Part shown: piece by piece, positions 11,886 through 22,479 of the stretch
Numbering within the stretch: position 1 is the stretch's first letter
Layout of the letters: the number at the start of each line of letters is the position of its first letter
NCBI GenBank assembly: GCA_018398575.1
Contig: JAGTXZ010000021.1
Location: forward strand, 992,001 to 1,056,000
Length of the DNA: 64,000 bases
Source of the DNA: Ampelomyces quisqualis
Lineage: Eukaryota; Ascomycota; Dothideomycetes; Pleosporales; Phaeosphaeriaceae
Reading direction: 5' to 3'
The notes under the pieces: generated by a model
Seen by the model: only the letters and a program-made list of their open reading frames with translations
What the model was told of the DNA's origin: nothing
Databases searched by the model: none
Position numbers and translations under genes: made by a program

Positions 11886-11921
11886 CTAAGTGTAATAAAG
11901 TAATGTAATAAAGCGTGTTAC
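11886..11921 (-). other. Possible 5' leader intron of the hAT gene
   Basis: Just upstream of the proposed ATG, the minus strand has GTAACACGC, then TTATTACA-TTACT-TTATTACA, then CACTTAG. It would be a 36-nt intron, at the lower limit for fungi, so the donor may lie further upstream. The motif matches the other introns. Confidence 0.4.
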
Positions 11922-12333
11922 TATTGCAGGCGTATAGCTTTAGTGTTTTATTTTAGCAGCCTATAACTAATAACGCGGTAAGTTAGTCTGTACGCAAGTA
12001 GTCTACTAGCGTGTTTTCTGCCTACTGCCTGCGCTTACTGCCTTTTAGCCTATTTTACATAAACAAATAACAAGTCTATAGAAATCTACCCTTTAATTTT
12101 AATATATAGCTAGAACAAAAGCTAGCGCAATTCTAAGTAGGCCTATAAGTTAACACAGTTTTTTATTATGTTCTAGTCTTTTAGTAGCGCCAGCAGTTTC
12201 AAATTAGCTCCTGCAGGAATTTTACGCTAAGACCTAATTTCCCGCGCTAAGCCTGCTTACTACTTATTTACTAGGCACTAAAACAACTTAAATTATTACA
12301 ATATTAAATCTATAACTCTACAACACTACTACT
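11922..12333. promoter_or_regulatory. Intergenic region between divergent hAT and H3-like genes
   Basis: About 400 bp separates the hAT start (minus) from the H3-like start (plus), so any promoters here would be divergent. I see no coding frame of note and no clear TATA element that can be trusted in such TA-rich sequence. Confidence 0.35.
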
Positions 12334-12499
12334 ATAGCTCTATAAAAACGCAAATCCAAAGTTAAGGACGCTGTTACTAGGGGCACTATAGTTGCCAAAG
12401 ACCTAGCTAGCAAGGCTGCTAGGAAATCTGCTAGGAAAAGCCTAGCTGCAAAAACTTAAAAAGCAGCTCCTAAAAAAAAAAGGCACCTTAAGCTAGGTA

Positions 12500-12547
12500 G
12501 TAAGTTATTACAATTCTTTATTACGCTTATTTACTTACTGCTTAAAG
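12500..12547 (+). other. H3-like gene intron 1 (48 bp)
   Basis: GTAAGTTATTACA starts at 12500 and the acceptor CTTAAAG ends at 12547. Splicing joins A to CT to restore the Thr of GTVALREI. It contains TTATTACA-ATTCT-TTATTACG, as in the neighbouring hAT introns. Confidence 0.82.
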
Positions 12548-12742
12548 CTGTAGCGCTTAGAGAGATCTGCTAATACTAAAGGTCTACTAAGCTTCTTATC
12601 TGCAAGCTACCCTTTTAGCAACTCTTACGCAAAATAGCTTAAGAATGCGTCTAAACTACTAGTAGTAATCTTTACTTCCAAAAATCAGCTGTTAGAGTAG
12701 TTTAAGAGGCTGCTGAGGCCTATATAGTTGGTTTTTTTAAGG

Positions 12743-12790
12743 GTTTATTTCTTAACTCTGTTTTTTTAACAAATTTCTAACTAAATATAG
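12743..12790 (+). other. H3-like gene intron 2 (48 bp)
   Basis: It runs GTTTATTT to ATATAG with a good branch site TTTCTAAC about 10 bp before the acceptor. Splicing joins G to AT to give the Asp of KDTN, exactly where H3 has EDTN. It lacks the TTATTACA motif. Confidence 0.82.
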
Positions 12791-12900
12791 ATACAAATAT
12801 AAATGCAATCTACGCAAAAAGAGTTACTATACAGGCAAAGGATGTTAGACTTGCACTTAGGTACTATTAGAAGTTTAGCTCTTATTAGGCAATTGTGTAG

Positions 12901-13136
12901 AAGATCTAGAATCCTCTACTTTTATGTATATTAGAAATAAAGACCTTATTTTCTCTTTATTGTAATAAAAATTTGTGATTACTGTGCTATTTTTAATATC
13001 CTTAGCATAGTTTTTGCTCCTGTAAAATTAACTATATATTTAGAAACCTAATTTTATAAGATTAGTAGATACATACTTTAAATTTTATTTAATTGCGCAA
13101 AACTTATGCAACCTAACCTTAACCTGCAATTGATAC
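12901..13136. other. 3' flank of the H3-like gene, nothing recognised
   Basis: AT-rich sequence without a readable frame. It probably includes the former 3' untranslated region of the H3-like gene. Confidence 0.3.
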
Positions 13137-13197
13137 CTCTAACCTAACCTCTACCTACTTTTAGCGTTAATTAAATAGGTAGAAGTTAGGTTAGGTA
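13137..13197. repeat. Imperfect hairpin built on CTAACC repeats
   Basis: TAACCTAACCTCTACCTA (13140-13157) faces TAGGTAGAAGTTAGGTTA (13176-13193), giving an about 18-bp stem with one mismatch and an 18-nt loop. Further CTAACC units lie just upstream (13115-13125). It could be a transposon end or a transcription stop. Confidence 0.6.
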
Positions 13198-13239
13198 TAG
13201 GGTCTTACGTAAAGGTACCCTACCTTAACTCAACCCCTA

Positions 13240-13880
13240 CTCATTTACCACCATATTATATAGCGTTAATGTAGTAAACATCTTTATTGTCTATAAGAAC
13301 TGCTTTAGCAACTATTATGCATAACTAGCTAGAGAGCTAAAGTCCTAAATATTCTAGCCTAGGTAGAGCAGGTAATAGAATTGTATAGTATATAATAGAA
13401 GCAGGTCTAGATTGCTTCTATAATATAGACTCTTGTATTTGTGCAAGAATAACTGTGCGTACGTATTAACCTCTGCAATTTCCACGCTTGTAAAGTCCTG
13501 TCAGCTAGTATAGTAGAGTAGCTAATAGTACTATAAGAAGTTTACTACGTACTACTTTAGTAGGAAGTAAGCTATAGTAGGGGCGCTATATATTAGAAAG
13601 AATAATTGCTATTTATGTGTAGTCTAATTAGCAAAGCTACCTATTACTCTTAGAGCAGTTCCTACGTAGGTAGGCACTATTGCACATAACGCTGCTATAC
13701 TGTAGTTAATAAGTACCTAATTAGTGTTTAGTATTACCTATAGATATTTCTCTATATCCTGGCCCTTAGTTTAATACTTTGTGCCTTTCTAAAGGTAGAA
13801 CATAGATTTTAGTATATTGTAGTTTATAGAGTGTATAGTGTTAATAGAGAAACTCCTTAGAAAATAGAGGGTTAGAATAT
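13240..13880 (-). pseudogene. Unrecognised coding remnant next to the giant element
   Basis: A minus-strand frame stays readable over about 200 codons if TAA/TAG are read as Q. It includes YLQVILNTNQVLINYS, IVPTYVGTALRVIGSFAN and LNIQDFSS-type segments, and is hydrophobic overall. I do not recognise the family. It stops close to 13896, the left edge of the giant element, so it may be a host or element gene broken by that insertion. Confidence 0.4.
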
Positions 13881-13896
13881 TAACTAGGATAGACTA

Positions 13897-13975
13897 CGTC
13901 AGGAAAACACAACGTTAGCAACATCTGCGACATTAGCAACACTGTTAACACAACTGTACTGCTAGCTACCAGACA
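13897..13975 (+). repeat. Left terminus of giant element copy 1
   Basis: It holds the 16-bp terminal inverted repeat (13897-13912), the motif GCGACATTAGCAACAC (13927-13942) and the inverted-partner motif CTACCAGACA (13966-13975). The first motif recurs in direct orientation at 32452-32467 near the other end. From here to 14604 there is no readable coding frame, only short AGCAAC and AACTGT repeats. Confidence 0.65.
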
Positions 13976-14603
13976 GTTCTTAACTGTGCTCTGCTGTGCT
14001 AAGCAACAACAGCAATGCCTAGCATACTATTATTGGCAGCCTAGTTTGTAGAACCCTTTTGCAAAATAGTTTGTAGTTCTTGTGTTTAACATAGCTTTGC
14101 ACTATCTGTATAACTGTATTGCTAGTTAGCAGCCTGTCCTTAACTGTGCCTAACTGTAGTTTAAGTCTAAGGCAATCCCTTTAATAGCGCTGTTACTTAG
14201 TTTGGGTTTTGCTGCAAATCTACACTATCCTTGCGCTTTAAATTAATTTTGCGTTACGTCTACGTATATACTTCTTTTACAATACTTTTTGCATTCTTGT
14301 GCTCCTAGGACTAGGCTACGTATCTACTTAAGCGTTTTTTATCCTACAGCTTTGCACAGTAGTGTACTGTACTCTGCAGTTCTACTACTTAATTTACCTG
14401 ATTTACACTAGCCCCTTAAGCTTTATAGAGATTTCCTTGTTACAATCTTACTTAATCTCTCCTCCTTTTGTTGTTACACCTTGCAGACTACTGCGCAACA
14501 ATGTCTTTACATTCTGCTTCTTTAGAACTTTTGTTTCTAGATTACTTTCTAGGTTGTATAGAATAATGCTCTTGCACACGTCTGCCAGCTAGCCTAGTTA
14601 ATA

Positions 14604-17600
14604 TACCCTAAACATAAATTGGTCTTAGGTGCCCTGTTTGTCTTGAGGCTCTGCAATTATAACCTTATTCGCCTTAATTAGCGTAATAGCTTCTGCAAAC
14701 GCTATTAACGCTACTAAAATAAATGTTAAGTCTAGGTCCTTCTATTTTGCTAACACAGCGTCTATTTTAGACTTTAGCATTCCTCCTCTTAGCAGAAGAA
14801 CTACATCTTTGCTAAATTTTTTTTAAAGCTCTATCCAGAGCACCAGTTGCACACATGGTTTGTATAAGCTAATAAGGATTTTGGCCTAAACGTCGCGTAG
14901 TACTGTTTAATTATCTGCTAGGCTCCTCTAATTAGGATTAGGTCTAGTTTTAACATAGGTTCTCTTGGCTTCTAGCTTAATCGCCTTGTACTTTGCACTA
15001 TGTGCAAGTAGTAAGTTAAGGTTGTTAGCAAACATTTCTTTATCTAGCTGCTAGAAGTGCTGTTAGATATGTATTAATGTAAACTGCTTGGTTTTCTTGC
15101 TTCCTTTGCTTTTAAACAGCGCAGCCTTAAGCTAGGCTAGTATTAGAAATGTTGCAATGCTCTGCATCTTAGCGCAGTTGAATATGCATACGCTCTTAGC
15201 TTTTGCGCTGTTTAGCTCTTCTTATTATAGCACTATCTTGCATCTTGTTATTGCGTTAGCTATAAGCGATTGGAAGTTGTCTGTTTAGCATAGCTAGTAG
15301 AACGTTAGGAAGTTGCCCTTGATGCCCAAAATCTTCTGGCTCTATAGGTCTCGCGTAACTAGAGTTTGACGCAGCATAAACCTTACTGCAATCTTCTCTC
15401 CTGACGCTATAAGCGCTATGTACTTAGGAGAATTAAGCACGTTTTTAACTCCTTCTTGTACCTTAGATAAGCAGGTGTCTTAGCCCTTTGCTATAACTAG
15501 GCCTAACATCTTTCTTGTCTCTCTTGTATCTACAATTTTCTTAATGCTTACGTACACAGGGTTAGCGGCAGTAAACAGTTTAGAACTGTCTATGTTGTCC
15601 TTTTTACCTGTAAGACAGTGCTAGTTTAAGAAGTTCTTATTGTCTTGCAGTTTGCTAAGCGCTAGGGAGATAAAAATAAGTATCTTGTAGAGACCCTTCT
15701 CTATTAGTGTACCTAAGAGGGCCTAGGCCTTCTACTAATAACTATAGTTCTTGACTCAAATAGTCTTATACAAGTTGCCTATAATAGTATTCTTGGATTT
15801 GCAGTTATAGAACTTGTTAAAGATAATACGTCCCTATATTACTACGTAGCCAAGAATATCAAAGGCGTCTGTTGCGCTTACTTTGCTACCTCTTAATAAT
15901 ATTTTGCGTGTAGTTGTAAGTCTTATAGTTTGGTATTTATTAAGCACGCGTTTTACTAATGTTGTGTAGCTACATACAATTATAAATTAGCTAGCAGATA
16001 GTGCTAGATAGTGCGCAGTTGCACTTGGGTAGACTTTTGGCATATAGCGTTCTTAGATGTACTACAGAACTGTCTCTACATACTTCTTACTGTCCTTTGT
16101 AAATTTGCGCAGTAGGACGTTTTAGTTAAACGCTGCAAGGTGCTGTTTAACTTGCAGATTAATCTTTATCTCTATTTCTTTGTCTGCTGTTAGTGTGCCT
16201 ATGCCCTATAGAGGGGTGTTGTCTATAAAGCAGATATAGAGCGCAAGGGAGTCTTTTAGGTCGCACTATTTAGATTTGCGGAGGCCTATAGTAATGATTT
16301 TGGCCTTCTATGCAGCTAGTGCGCAGCCCTATCTGCTTACTATAGATGCTGCTAACTGTAGCTCTTTTAGCATTAAAGGGTTTTTTTTGCATGCATATAG
16401 GAATGTCTGTTAGTCTGTTGTAGGGCACTGTTCTTAACTGTTGTCTTTGGCCCTATGTTAACTAGTTTTATTCTTTAATTAGTCCTCTTGCACTTTAGTC
16501 TAGTTCTTAAAGTGCGCATACCCTATAATTATTATAAGTACAGCTAATCTTATTTTTTCTATACCTATTATGTTCCTGAATATGCTGCTATTGTCTAAAG
16601 ATAGCTCTTTTTTGTAAAGTATGTAGGCCTCTGTTAGTTAGTATACTGTAAATAGGACTGTTAGTCTCTATAATAAATGTAGTATTATAGGCGCGTTATC
16701 CTTAAAGTCTTCTAGTAGAGATCTAAAGAAGTTAGCTGCTTCCCACTATTTGTCCTCTTAGCAGTGTTCTATCGCCACTCCAATTTAAGCTCGCAGTTTA
16801 TCTACTGTCCTGTCTTACGTGTTAGTTGCGTAGATTGTAGTTGTAGGCTCTCTATAGTGCACTTACCTTGCGTTTAGTAGGGCTTGGAGCTGCAGCCTTT
16901 CTTCTAACGCAAGTTGTTTTGCTAACTAGAGCTCTTTATCCTTATCCCTGTTACCTTTATTACACTCTTCTTGTTCTTCTTTGCTGCTAGAGTAGGCATC
17001 TTTCTCTAGCAACCTCTGTTGTTTCCCTATAGCACCCTTGCGTTTCTGTCTAGGTGTAGTAATTAGCGTAGATGTTGCGTTGTTTTATGTTCGCGCAGCA
17101 TCTTTGTCTCTGCTTCTCTCTACTTTCTTTGTAGTGCTGTTATTCTGCTCTTCTAGGCGCTTAATTTTAGTAGTTAGGGTCTTAATGCGTATGTCTAGGC
17201 TGTTATTCTTCTTTTTCTTGCCCCTGCTCTGTCTGTTAAAGTGTTTGCTACCATTTGCTTTAGGTCTTGTTAATAGTTTGCGGGCTAGGTCTGCTAGCGC
17301 TCTTGTTGTCTTTTGTTATTTGCAGTTGTTGTCTTTAGTGTTGTTGTTAAGCTCTAAGCGGAGGCGCCTTTGCTTCTTGTCTCTAGTAGCACCTACTAGG
17401 TTTATAATGTCGCTGTTGCTGCCCAAAGTAAAGTGCACTATATTATGTAGTTAGCTGTTGTTATTTGTATACTGTTCTGGGTTGTATTACTACTAGGCTT
17501 AACTTTATCTTGTACTAGGGTCTGGCATTTAATTGTAACGCCCTTAAGGCTTCTTATCTTAACGTATAAGTTAACAGTTGCAGCTAGATTGTTGTTGTTA

Positions 17601-18420
17601 GTAATTAGGCGCAGCGCTAACGCGTTAAATATCTTTAAAGTCCTAACTATGTACTAGTCTATAAATTTTGGTTGCGACAGGTGTTTGACAAGTGCACTGT
17701 ATTTGAGATGTTATAGCTTTATCTTAAAGTTGCTGTCTTTAAGCTGCTGTTAACGTGTAGCTATTATTAGCCTTAAAAGCGGGAAGGTCTAGGCAGTTTA
17801 ACAATGTACGCTGTCTATAATATAGACATTAACGTTGTTAAGTAACAGTTTGGTTGTTATTATAGTAAGGCCTATTAGCTAGGTCACTAAAGCAGCAGAA
17901 GAACTTAAGACTACTAATGCCAACTGCGTGCGTTCTAGTTCTAAGTTCGCAGGCGTTAGCTATCTTTCTGTGTGTTTAGCTTTAACTTTGTTACTATAGT
18001 CTTAAATTTCTAAGATTATCTTCTTCTATATAGCGCTAGCTGTTGCCTTGTAGAATTCCCTTGGTATGCTACTGTTAGTTAGTTAGAGGCATGCAGTATA
18101 CTCAAGCTATTTATCTGTTGTTAGGCTGCGCATTGTCTTTAGGTAGTTAGCCTGCAGGTGTGCCTGTTTGATCTTGTTATATGTGTTCTCGTACCAGATA
18201 AAATCTGTTATCTCTTTAACCTATATGCGCTAGTCTGCTACATTAATATTGTAGCCTATTCTTACAATTGCCTGCAATACGTTGTTAGTAGTTGTTGTCT
18301 TCGCATTACTTATGTACCATTTATTTGATTAAGGTAGCTACTACTTGTACTTGTTATTGCGATCCTATAACGCGCGTATTGTATAATATGTTACGCGTAA
18401 CAGTTAAGAACAGTGTAGGC
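14604..18420 (-). pseudogene. Gene A: large unrecognised protein of the giant element
   Basis: A minus-strand frame set of about 1,250 codons runs from near 18420 to a stop at about 14604. The N-terminal part includes WYISNAKTTTNN, GYNINVADWRIQVKEITDFIWYE and KIKLQHLKYSALVKHL. A basic, coiled-coil-like middle follows at about 16.9-17.4 kb. The C-terminal half includes FFRFLLEDF, YILYKKELSLDNSS and FILVALIAFAEAI. One frame change near 17.4 kb could be an intron or a frameshift. Stops are of the Q/W type. The plus copy is at 60672-64000. I do not recognise the family; its size and position at the element end suggest a transposition-associated or cargo protein. A 138-codon opposite-strand frame at 17038-17454 is only its shadow. 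Confidence 0.55.
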
Positions 18421-18799
18421 AGGTGCAAGAATAGTAGAATAGCTACAGCTTAGTTAGCGTGTGTAGGTGTGCTTGTGTTGTGTGCTTACTTGTAATAGTG
18501 TTGTAATGTACAGCGTAGTGTAGTAAACGTAACGTAAAAAATTACGTGTATTTGCGTTACAGTACTATTGTTATTGTTGTGTAGTTATAGTGCGTTTGTA
18601 GTAGCAACGCGGCATTATATAGTTGTAGCAGTAGGTTAAATTATAGGTGCAGGTAAAAGTAAGCAGGGTTTTGTCCTAGCATTGTATAGCCTCTTACCTA
18701 GCACTAACACGTTGTGTTGTGTCTTTAAGGTAAGTAAAGGTGTATTCTAGAGGGGCGCCTTTTACTGCGTGTTATTCTTAGTGCAGCACTGTACAGTAC

Positions 18800-19140
18800 T
18801 GTATAGCACTGTGTAGCACTAAGCAAAATTCTTACTTCTTAGTTTTTTGTATTATAGTGTAGGCAACTTACCTCTTGTATATTATGGTAGTAGCACTCTC
18901 TTTAGTCTAGCAAGCAAACTTAGCTAAACCTACTAGTGCTATTGCAGTAGACAGGTCTACTGTACAGTACTGTAGGACACTGTGTAGCACTAAGCAAAAT
19001 TCTTACCTTCTATGTTTTTGCATTATAATATAGGCAACTTACCTCTTGTATATTGTGTTAGTAGCACTCTCTTTAGTCTAGCAGGCAAACTTAGCCAAAC
19101 CTACTAGTGCTATTACAGTAGACAGGTTACGCAACAAGGC
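18800..19140. repeat. Tandem duplication of about 171 bp
   Basis: GTGTAGCACTAAGCAAAATTCTTAC recurs 171 bp apart (18811 and 18982), and both units carry CCTACTAGTGCTATT followed by GTAGACAGGT. It lies between genes A and B. Short GTACAGTACTGTA-type palindromes surround it. The mirror pair lies at 59952-60292. Confidence 0.7.
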
Positions 19141-19411
19141 TGCGTTAGAATATTTAAGTTGTATGCTAGCGTCCAGCAGTTTACGTAGAATTATAGGGAA
19201 GTTTTTTATGCGTCTGCAGTCCTATTAGCAAGAGAAGCTGTCTGTTGCCTTCTGTTCCTTCGCACCATGTTGTTCCATTATAATTCTGTATTGTCTGTTA
19301 GTGCATCTAACGCCCTAGACTGTGTGCTATTAGCGTAGACAGTAGTTAACAGATCTCTACAGTGCACGCAGCTTGCAGCCAGCAAGGAAGTATACAGCAG
19401 CCTGCTTCTAT

Positions 19412-21692
19412 TATGCATTTTAACATTAGTTTAAGACGTTTGTGTTTTTAACTAAATAATTCTGCCCTACGTTCTATAGATTTGTTTGTAAGGAGATTAG
19501 TTTCCTCTTTTTAACGCTAAGTTTGCTGTTAATATAGTAGTATTCCTTTGTTTAGGTATTCTCTTTTAGCATTAGCAACTGATGTTGCAAATTGTGCAGT
19601 ACGCAGTATCTTACAAAGAATACTGTTATTGTCTGTTGTCTTGTGTTCTTGTATAATAGCCTTGTCTCTTGTTAACATGTCTTATAGTATAGTGTCTCTG
19701 CTTAGTGCTAGTATGCTAGGGTGCTTAACTTCCTACGCTGCTGTCCTGCCTAGATGTTACTGTGCGTGCATAATTTTTTAACAACCCTACTCTTTTGGTT
19801 GCATAGATTATATGCTACTGCTTTAGATTATTAATCTAGTCTTTGGCTGAATATAGTTAGTGCTAGGTAATTATTCTTTAATTTTGGTATTTGCTAGGCT
19901 AATGTCGTCTAGTTATTTTGGTTAATGCGCTGGCCAAAATACTAGAGATTACAGGCCCTGTAAGATAATTTGTGCAATAGCTATTCTTGTTCTAGTTAAG
20001 TATAGTATTGTTACGCTTTTCTAACTGTAACTACACTACAACATTACTCTTGGTTTTTACGCTTGCAGACAGCTTAGCGTTGTCTTATTTTAGGTATATA
20101 GCATTCTTGTGTTTGCATTAGCGCAGTCTTACTACCTAGTTGCGTATATCTTTTTGGCGTTTGTCTTACAGCTCTGCAGCTATCTATTTTATAGTCGCCT
20201 GTTGTAGTGCTCCTAGCTTATTAATATATTGCCTATTGTTTGTAGTAAACTCTTGCTAACCTACGTACACCTACAGTTAATCTATTATATCTGTTGCTTT
20301 GCAGTATAATAGTCTAGGGAGCAACAGTACCTTACAGTTCTTCTCTGTCTTGTTCAGGCTGTATATTACAACAATGTAGTCTAAGAAGTAGGCTAGATCT
20401 TTGTAGTTAGGATTGCGCTCTTTAGGTAACTTAATAAAGCTCCTAACGTCTATACTGTTAACAACGCGCATGTCTTTAAGCTAGTTAACTAAATTGTTAA
20501 GCTTGTAGTAGGTCTTTTAGAAGTTGGCTATACATGGCTATAGGCTGTAGTACATGTTTAGACATGTTAAGATCTGCTAGCTACTGTATATAGTCTTAGC
20601 TCTTATCTTGTTATACCACGCGCAACATCTCTAGTAAATAGCGTAGATAACATCTATTGTCTTAGTAGGATATTTGCCTATTATGCTTTTCTCTACTGCA
20701 AAGTGTAGGAAATAGGCGCAGACTTTAGCCTTCTATGCGCAGGTAATGCCTTGGTCTATTAGTTAGTATAATATTGTGCTACCTGCAGGTAGAAACATAA
20801 CTCTGTTGTATTGGTAAGCATTATAACCTCTATTGCTACAATAAGCCTGCAGTACATTAATACTGTACATACTAAACGTTCTGCAGCAATTGGCAGCTTA
20901 TCTAAAGCTTAGCTACTGCGTGTTTGTAAGGCAGGAACCTGTTAATTAGCAACAATACTTGTCTGTTTATGCAGTTATCAAACTATTTTAGCTATTCCAG
21001 CATAATGTTAGTGTCTATCTAGGTAGAATTATTGTCCTAATAGACACAACCAAGACTATAGATGTTTGGGTTTTTCTTACTGTCTATACAAGTTGTGTGG
21101 TTTAAGGATCCTATAAACTATAGAGGTACTTAGTCTAAGCTATCTACGTTTGTGCACAGCACACTAGTTATGTGCTCTCTATCTAGTCTAGGTCCAGCTC
21201 CTAGATTGTCTGCTAATGTGCATTAGGGCAAGTGTTTCTAGTACATGCCAGCCTTGTCTATGTTGTATAAATTCTTAGGCGCGTATCTACTTACTACGTC
21301 GCAAATCTCTTCTATTGTAAGCTTAGTGTCCTTAACTGTTATACTGCTGTAGTTGCCTACTGTTTTTGCAAACTGTTTATATAACTGTACGCTGTGTTGT
21401 TGTTTATATATAGTAAGCTATCTGTTATTAAACTCTGGTATTTTGCGGCTGTTGTATTCAGGCAGCTGTTACTAAAGTTAACGTACAGTTTCGCAAATTA
21501 TGTTGTTAGTAACATTAACGCAGGCTGCCTGCAACTCTATATGCTAGTTATTTAGAGCTGCCTCAAGAGTTTTCTATTGCAGACGCCTATTGTGCGTGTA
21601 GTTATAGCTAGTGTATTTGGTTTTGTTGCTGTCTAGGTGTTCTTGCGTTGTTAGGAGGATATCAGTTACATTATTTGGTTGCACATGGCAGC
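19412..21692 (-). pseudogene. Gene B: pogo/Tigger-like DDE_1 transposase (copy 1)
   Basis: This is the mirror of the plus-strand copy at 57400-59680, where the domains are described. The protein belongs to the DDE_1 branch of Tc1/mariner-pogo transposases, with an N-terminal helix-turn-helix region, a DDE core and a long C-terminal tail. A 64-codon stretch (20471-20277) is still free of stops and reads MRVVNSIDVRSFIKLPKERN. In copy 2 the same stretch differs by V-to-I, R-to-K, T-to-I and C-to-Y changes, all G-to-A or C-to-T. The TA next to the element ends fits the TA target preference of this superfamily, so this is the leading candidate for the enzyme that moved the element. Confidence 0.75.
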
Positions 21693-22088
21693 AAAAGGCT
21701 CTAGTAGCCTATATAGCAAGTTGTTGTAGTGTTAAATGCAGAAACAATGCCTTATGTTTGCAAACTTTAACACGTTCTGCAATAGTCTAGGCACAACTGT
21801 GTTGCTGGTTAGGCGTTAGACCTTAACCTATCTATAAACTAGATAATGTAGGCTTAATATTGTAGTAGCAGAATAACTGTAGAAACTAGATGTATTTATA
21901 ATAAGCAATCTACTGTCTAATATAGTAAAGACAATACACTTGCGCATGCTAATACTCTAGTAGCTACTTATAGCATTTGATATAAAACAAAATCTAAACT
22001 TAGCCTCAAACCTATACTAGTATTATTGTAGCACTAATCAGTTGCTCTAGGTGCCTATTGCAGTAGATAGCTTGCAATTAACGCCAAC

Positions 22089-22470
22089 AGTACTCTCTAG
22101 TAGATAATAGTTGTAGACAGTGCAACGCAACTGTAGCCGCTAGTTGTTAGAAGAGCCTGCTGTAGTAGTAGGTCGCGTGCAGCACTAGCAGTATTCTCTA
22201 GTAGACAACAGTTACTAACAGTGCAACGCAACTGTAGCTGCTAGTAGTTAGAAGAGCCTACTATAGTAGTAGGTCGCGTGCAGTACTAGCAGTATTCTCT
22301 AGTAGACAACAGTTGCTAACAGTGCAACGCAACTGTAGCTACCAGTTGTTAAAAGAGCCTGCTGCAGTAGTAGGTAGCGTACAGCACTAGCAGTATTCTC
22401 TAGTAGACAACAGTTGCTAACAGTGCAACGCAACTGTAGCTGCTAGTTGTTAAAAGAGCCTGATTGTAGA
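22089..22470. repeat. 101-bp minisatellite, four units (copy 1)
   Basis: AGTAYTCTCTAGTAGA starts at 22089, 22190, 22291 and 22392, an exact 101-bp period. Units contain CAACGCAACTGTAGC and AAGAGCCTGCTG-like segments. The period is not a multiple of three, so this is not a coding repeat. The mirror array is at 56622-57003. Confidence 0.85.
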
Positions 22471-22479
22471 GATTAATGC

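Larger units (their letters stand above)
12334..12900 (+). pseudogene. Histone H3-like (variant) pseudogene with two introns
   Basis: Three exons (12334-12499, 12548-12742, 12791-12900) join in frame to a 156-codon H3-like protein. The tail contains DLASKAARKSA (12400-12432), matching H3 QLASKAARKSA. Next comes GTVALREI across intron 1. The histone fold reads STKLLICKLPFQQLLRKIAQ, then FQKSAV, EAAEAYIVGFF and KDTNINAIYAKRVTI, then QAKDVRLALR (Q read for in-frame stops). The tail is about ten residues longer than in canonical H3. Loop 1 (ECVQTTSSN between IAQ and LYFQ) is four residues longer, as in some centromeric H3 variants, yet FQ rather than WQ is kept. The start is now ATA at 12334; ATG-to-ATA is a RIP change. 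Ten internal stops all fit Q/R codons. Strongly H3; whether host variant or element cargo is open. Confidence 0.88.

Noticed and set aside
12334..12900. Firm assignment as centromeric H3 (CENP-A)
   Set aside because: Loop 1 is long, but FQ rather than WQ follows it and the tail keeps the ASKAARKS segment of canonical H3, so the type remains open.
13100..13260. Telomere repeat
   Set aside because: CTAACC units are few and interrupted, and the ascomycete repeat CCCTAA is not present in tandem.
14362..14592. 76-codon plus-strand frame near the left end of the giant element
   Set aside because: Hydrophobic low-complexity reading of pyrimidine-rich noncoding sequence; no start context or homologue could be supported.
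17038..17454. 138-codon open frame on the plus strand
   Set aside because: It is antisense to gene A, is rich in Leu/Ser/Val as expected of a complement of Lys/Gln/Asn coding, and its counterpart in copy 2 is shorter. The minus-strand reading is the biologically sensible one.
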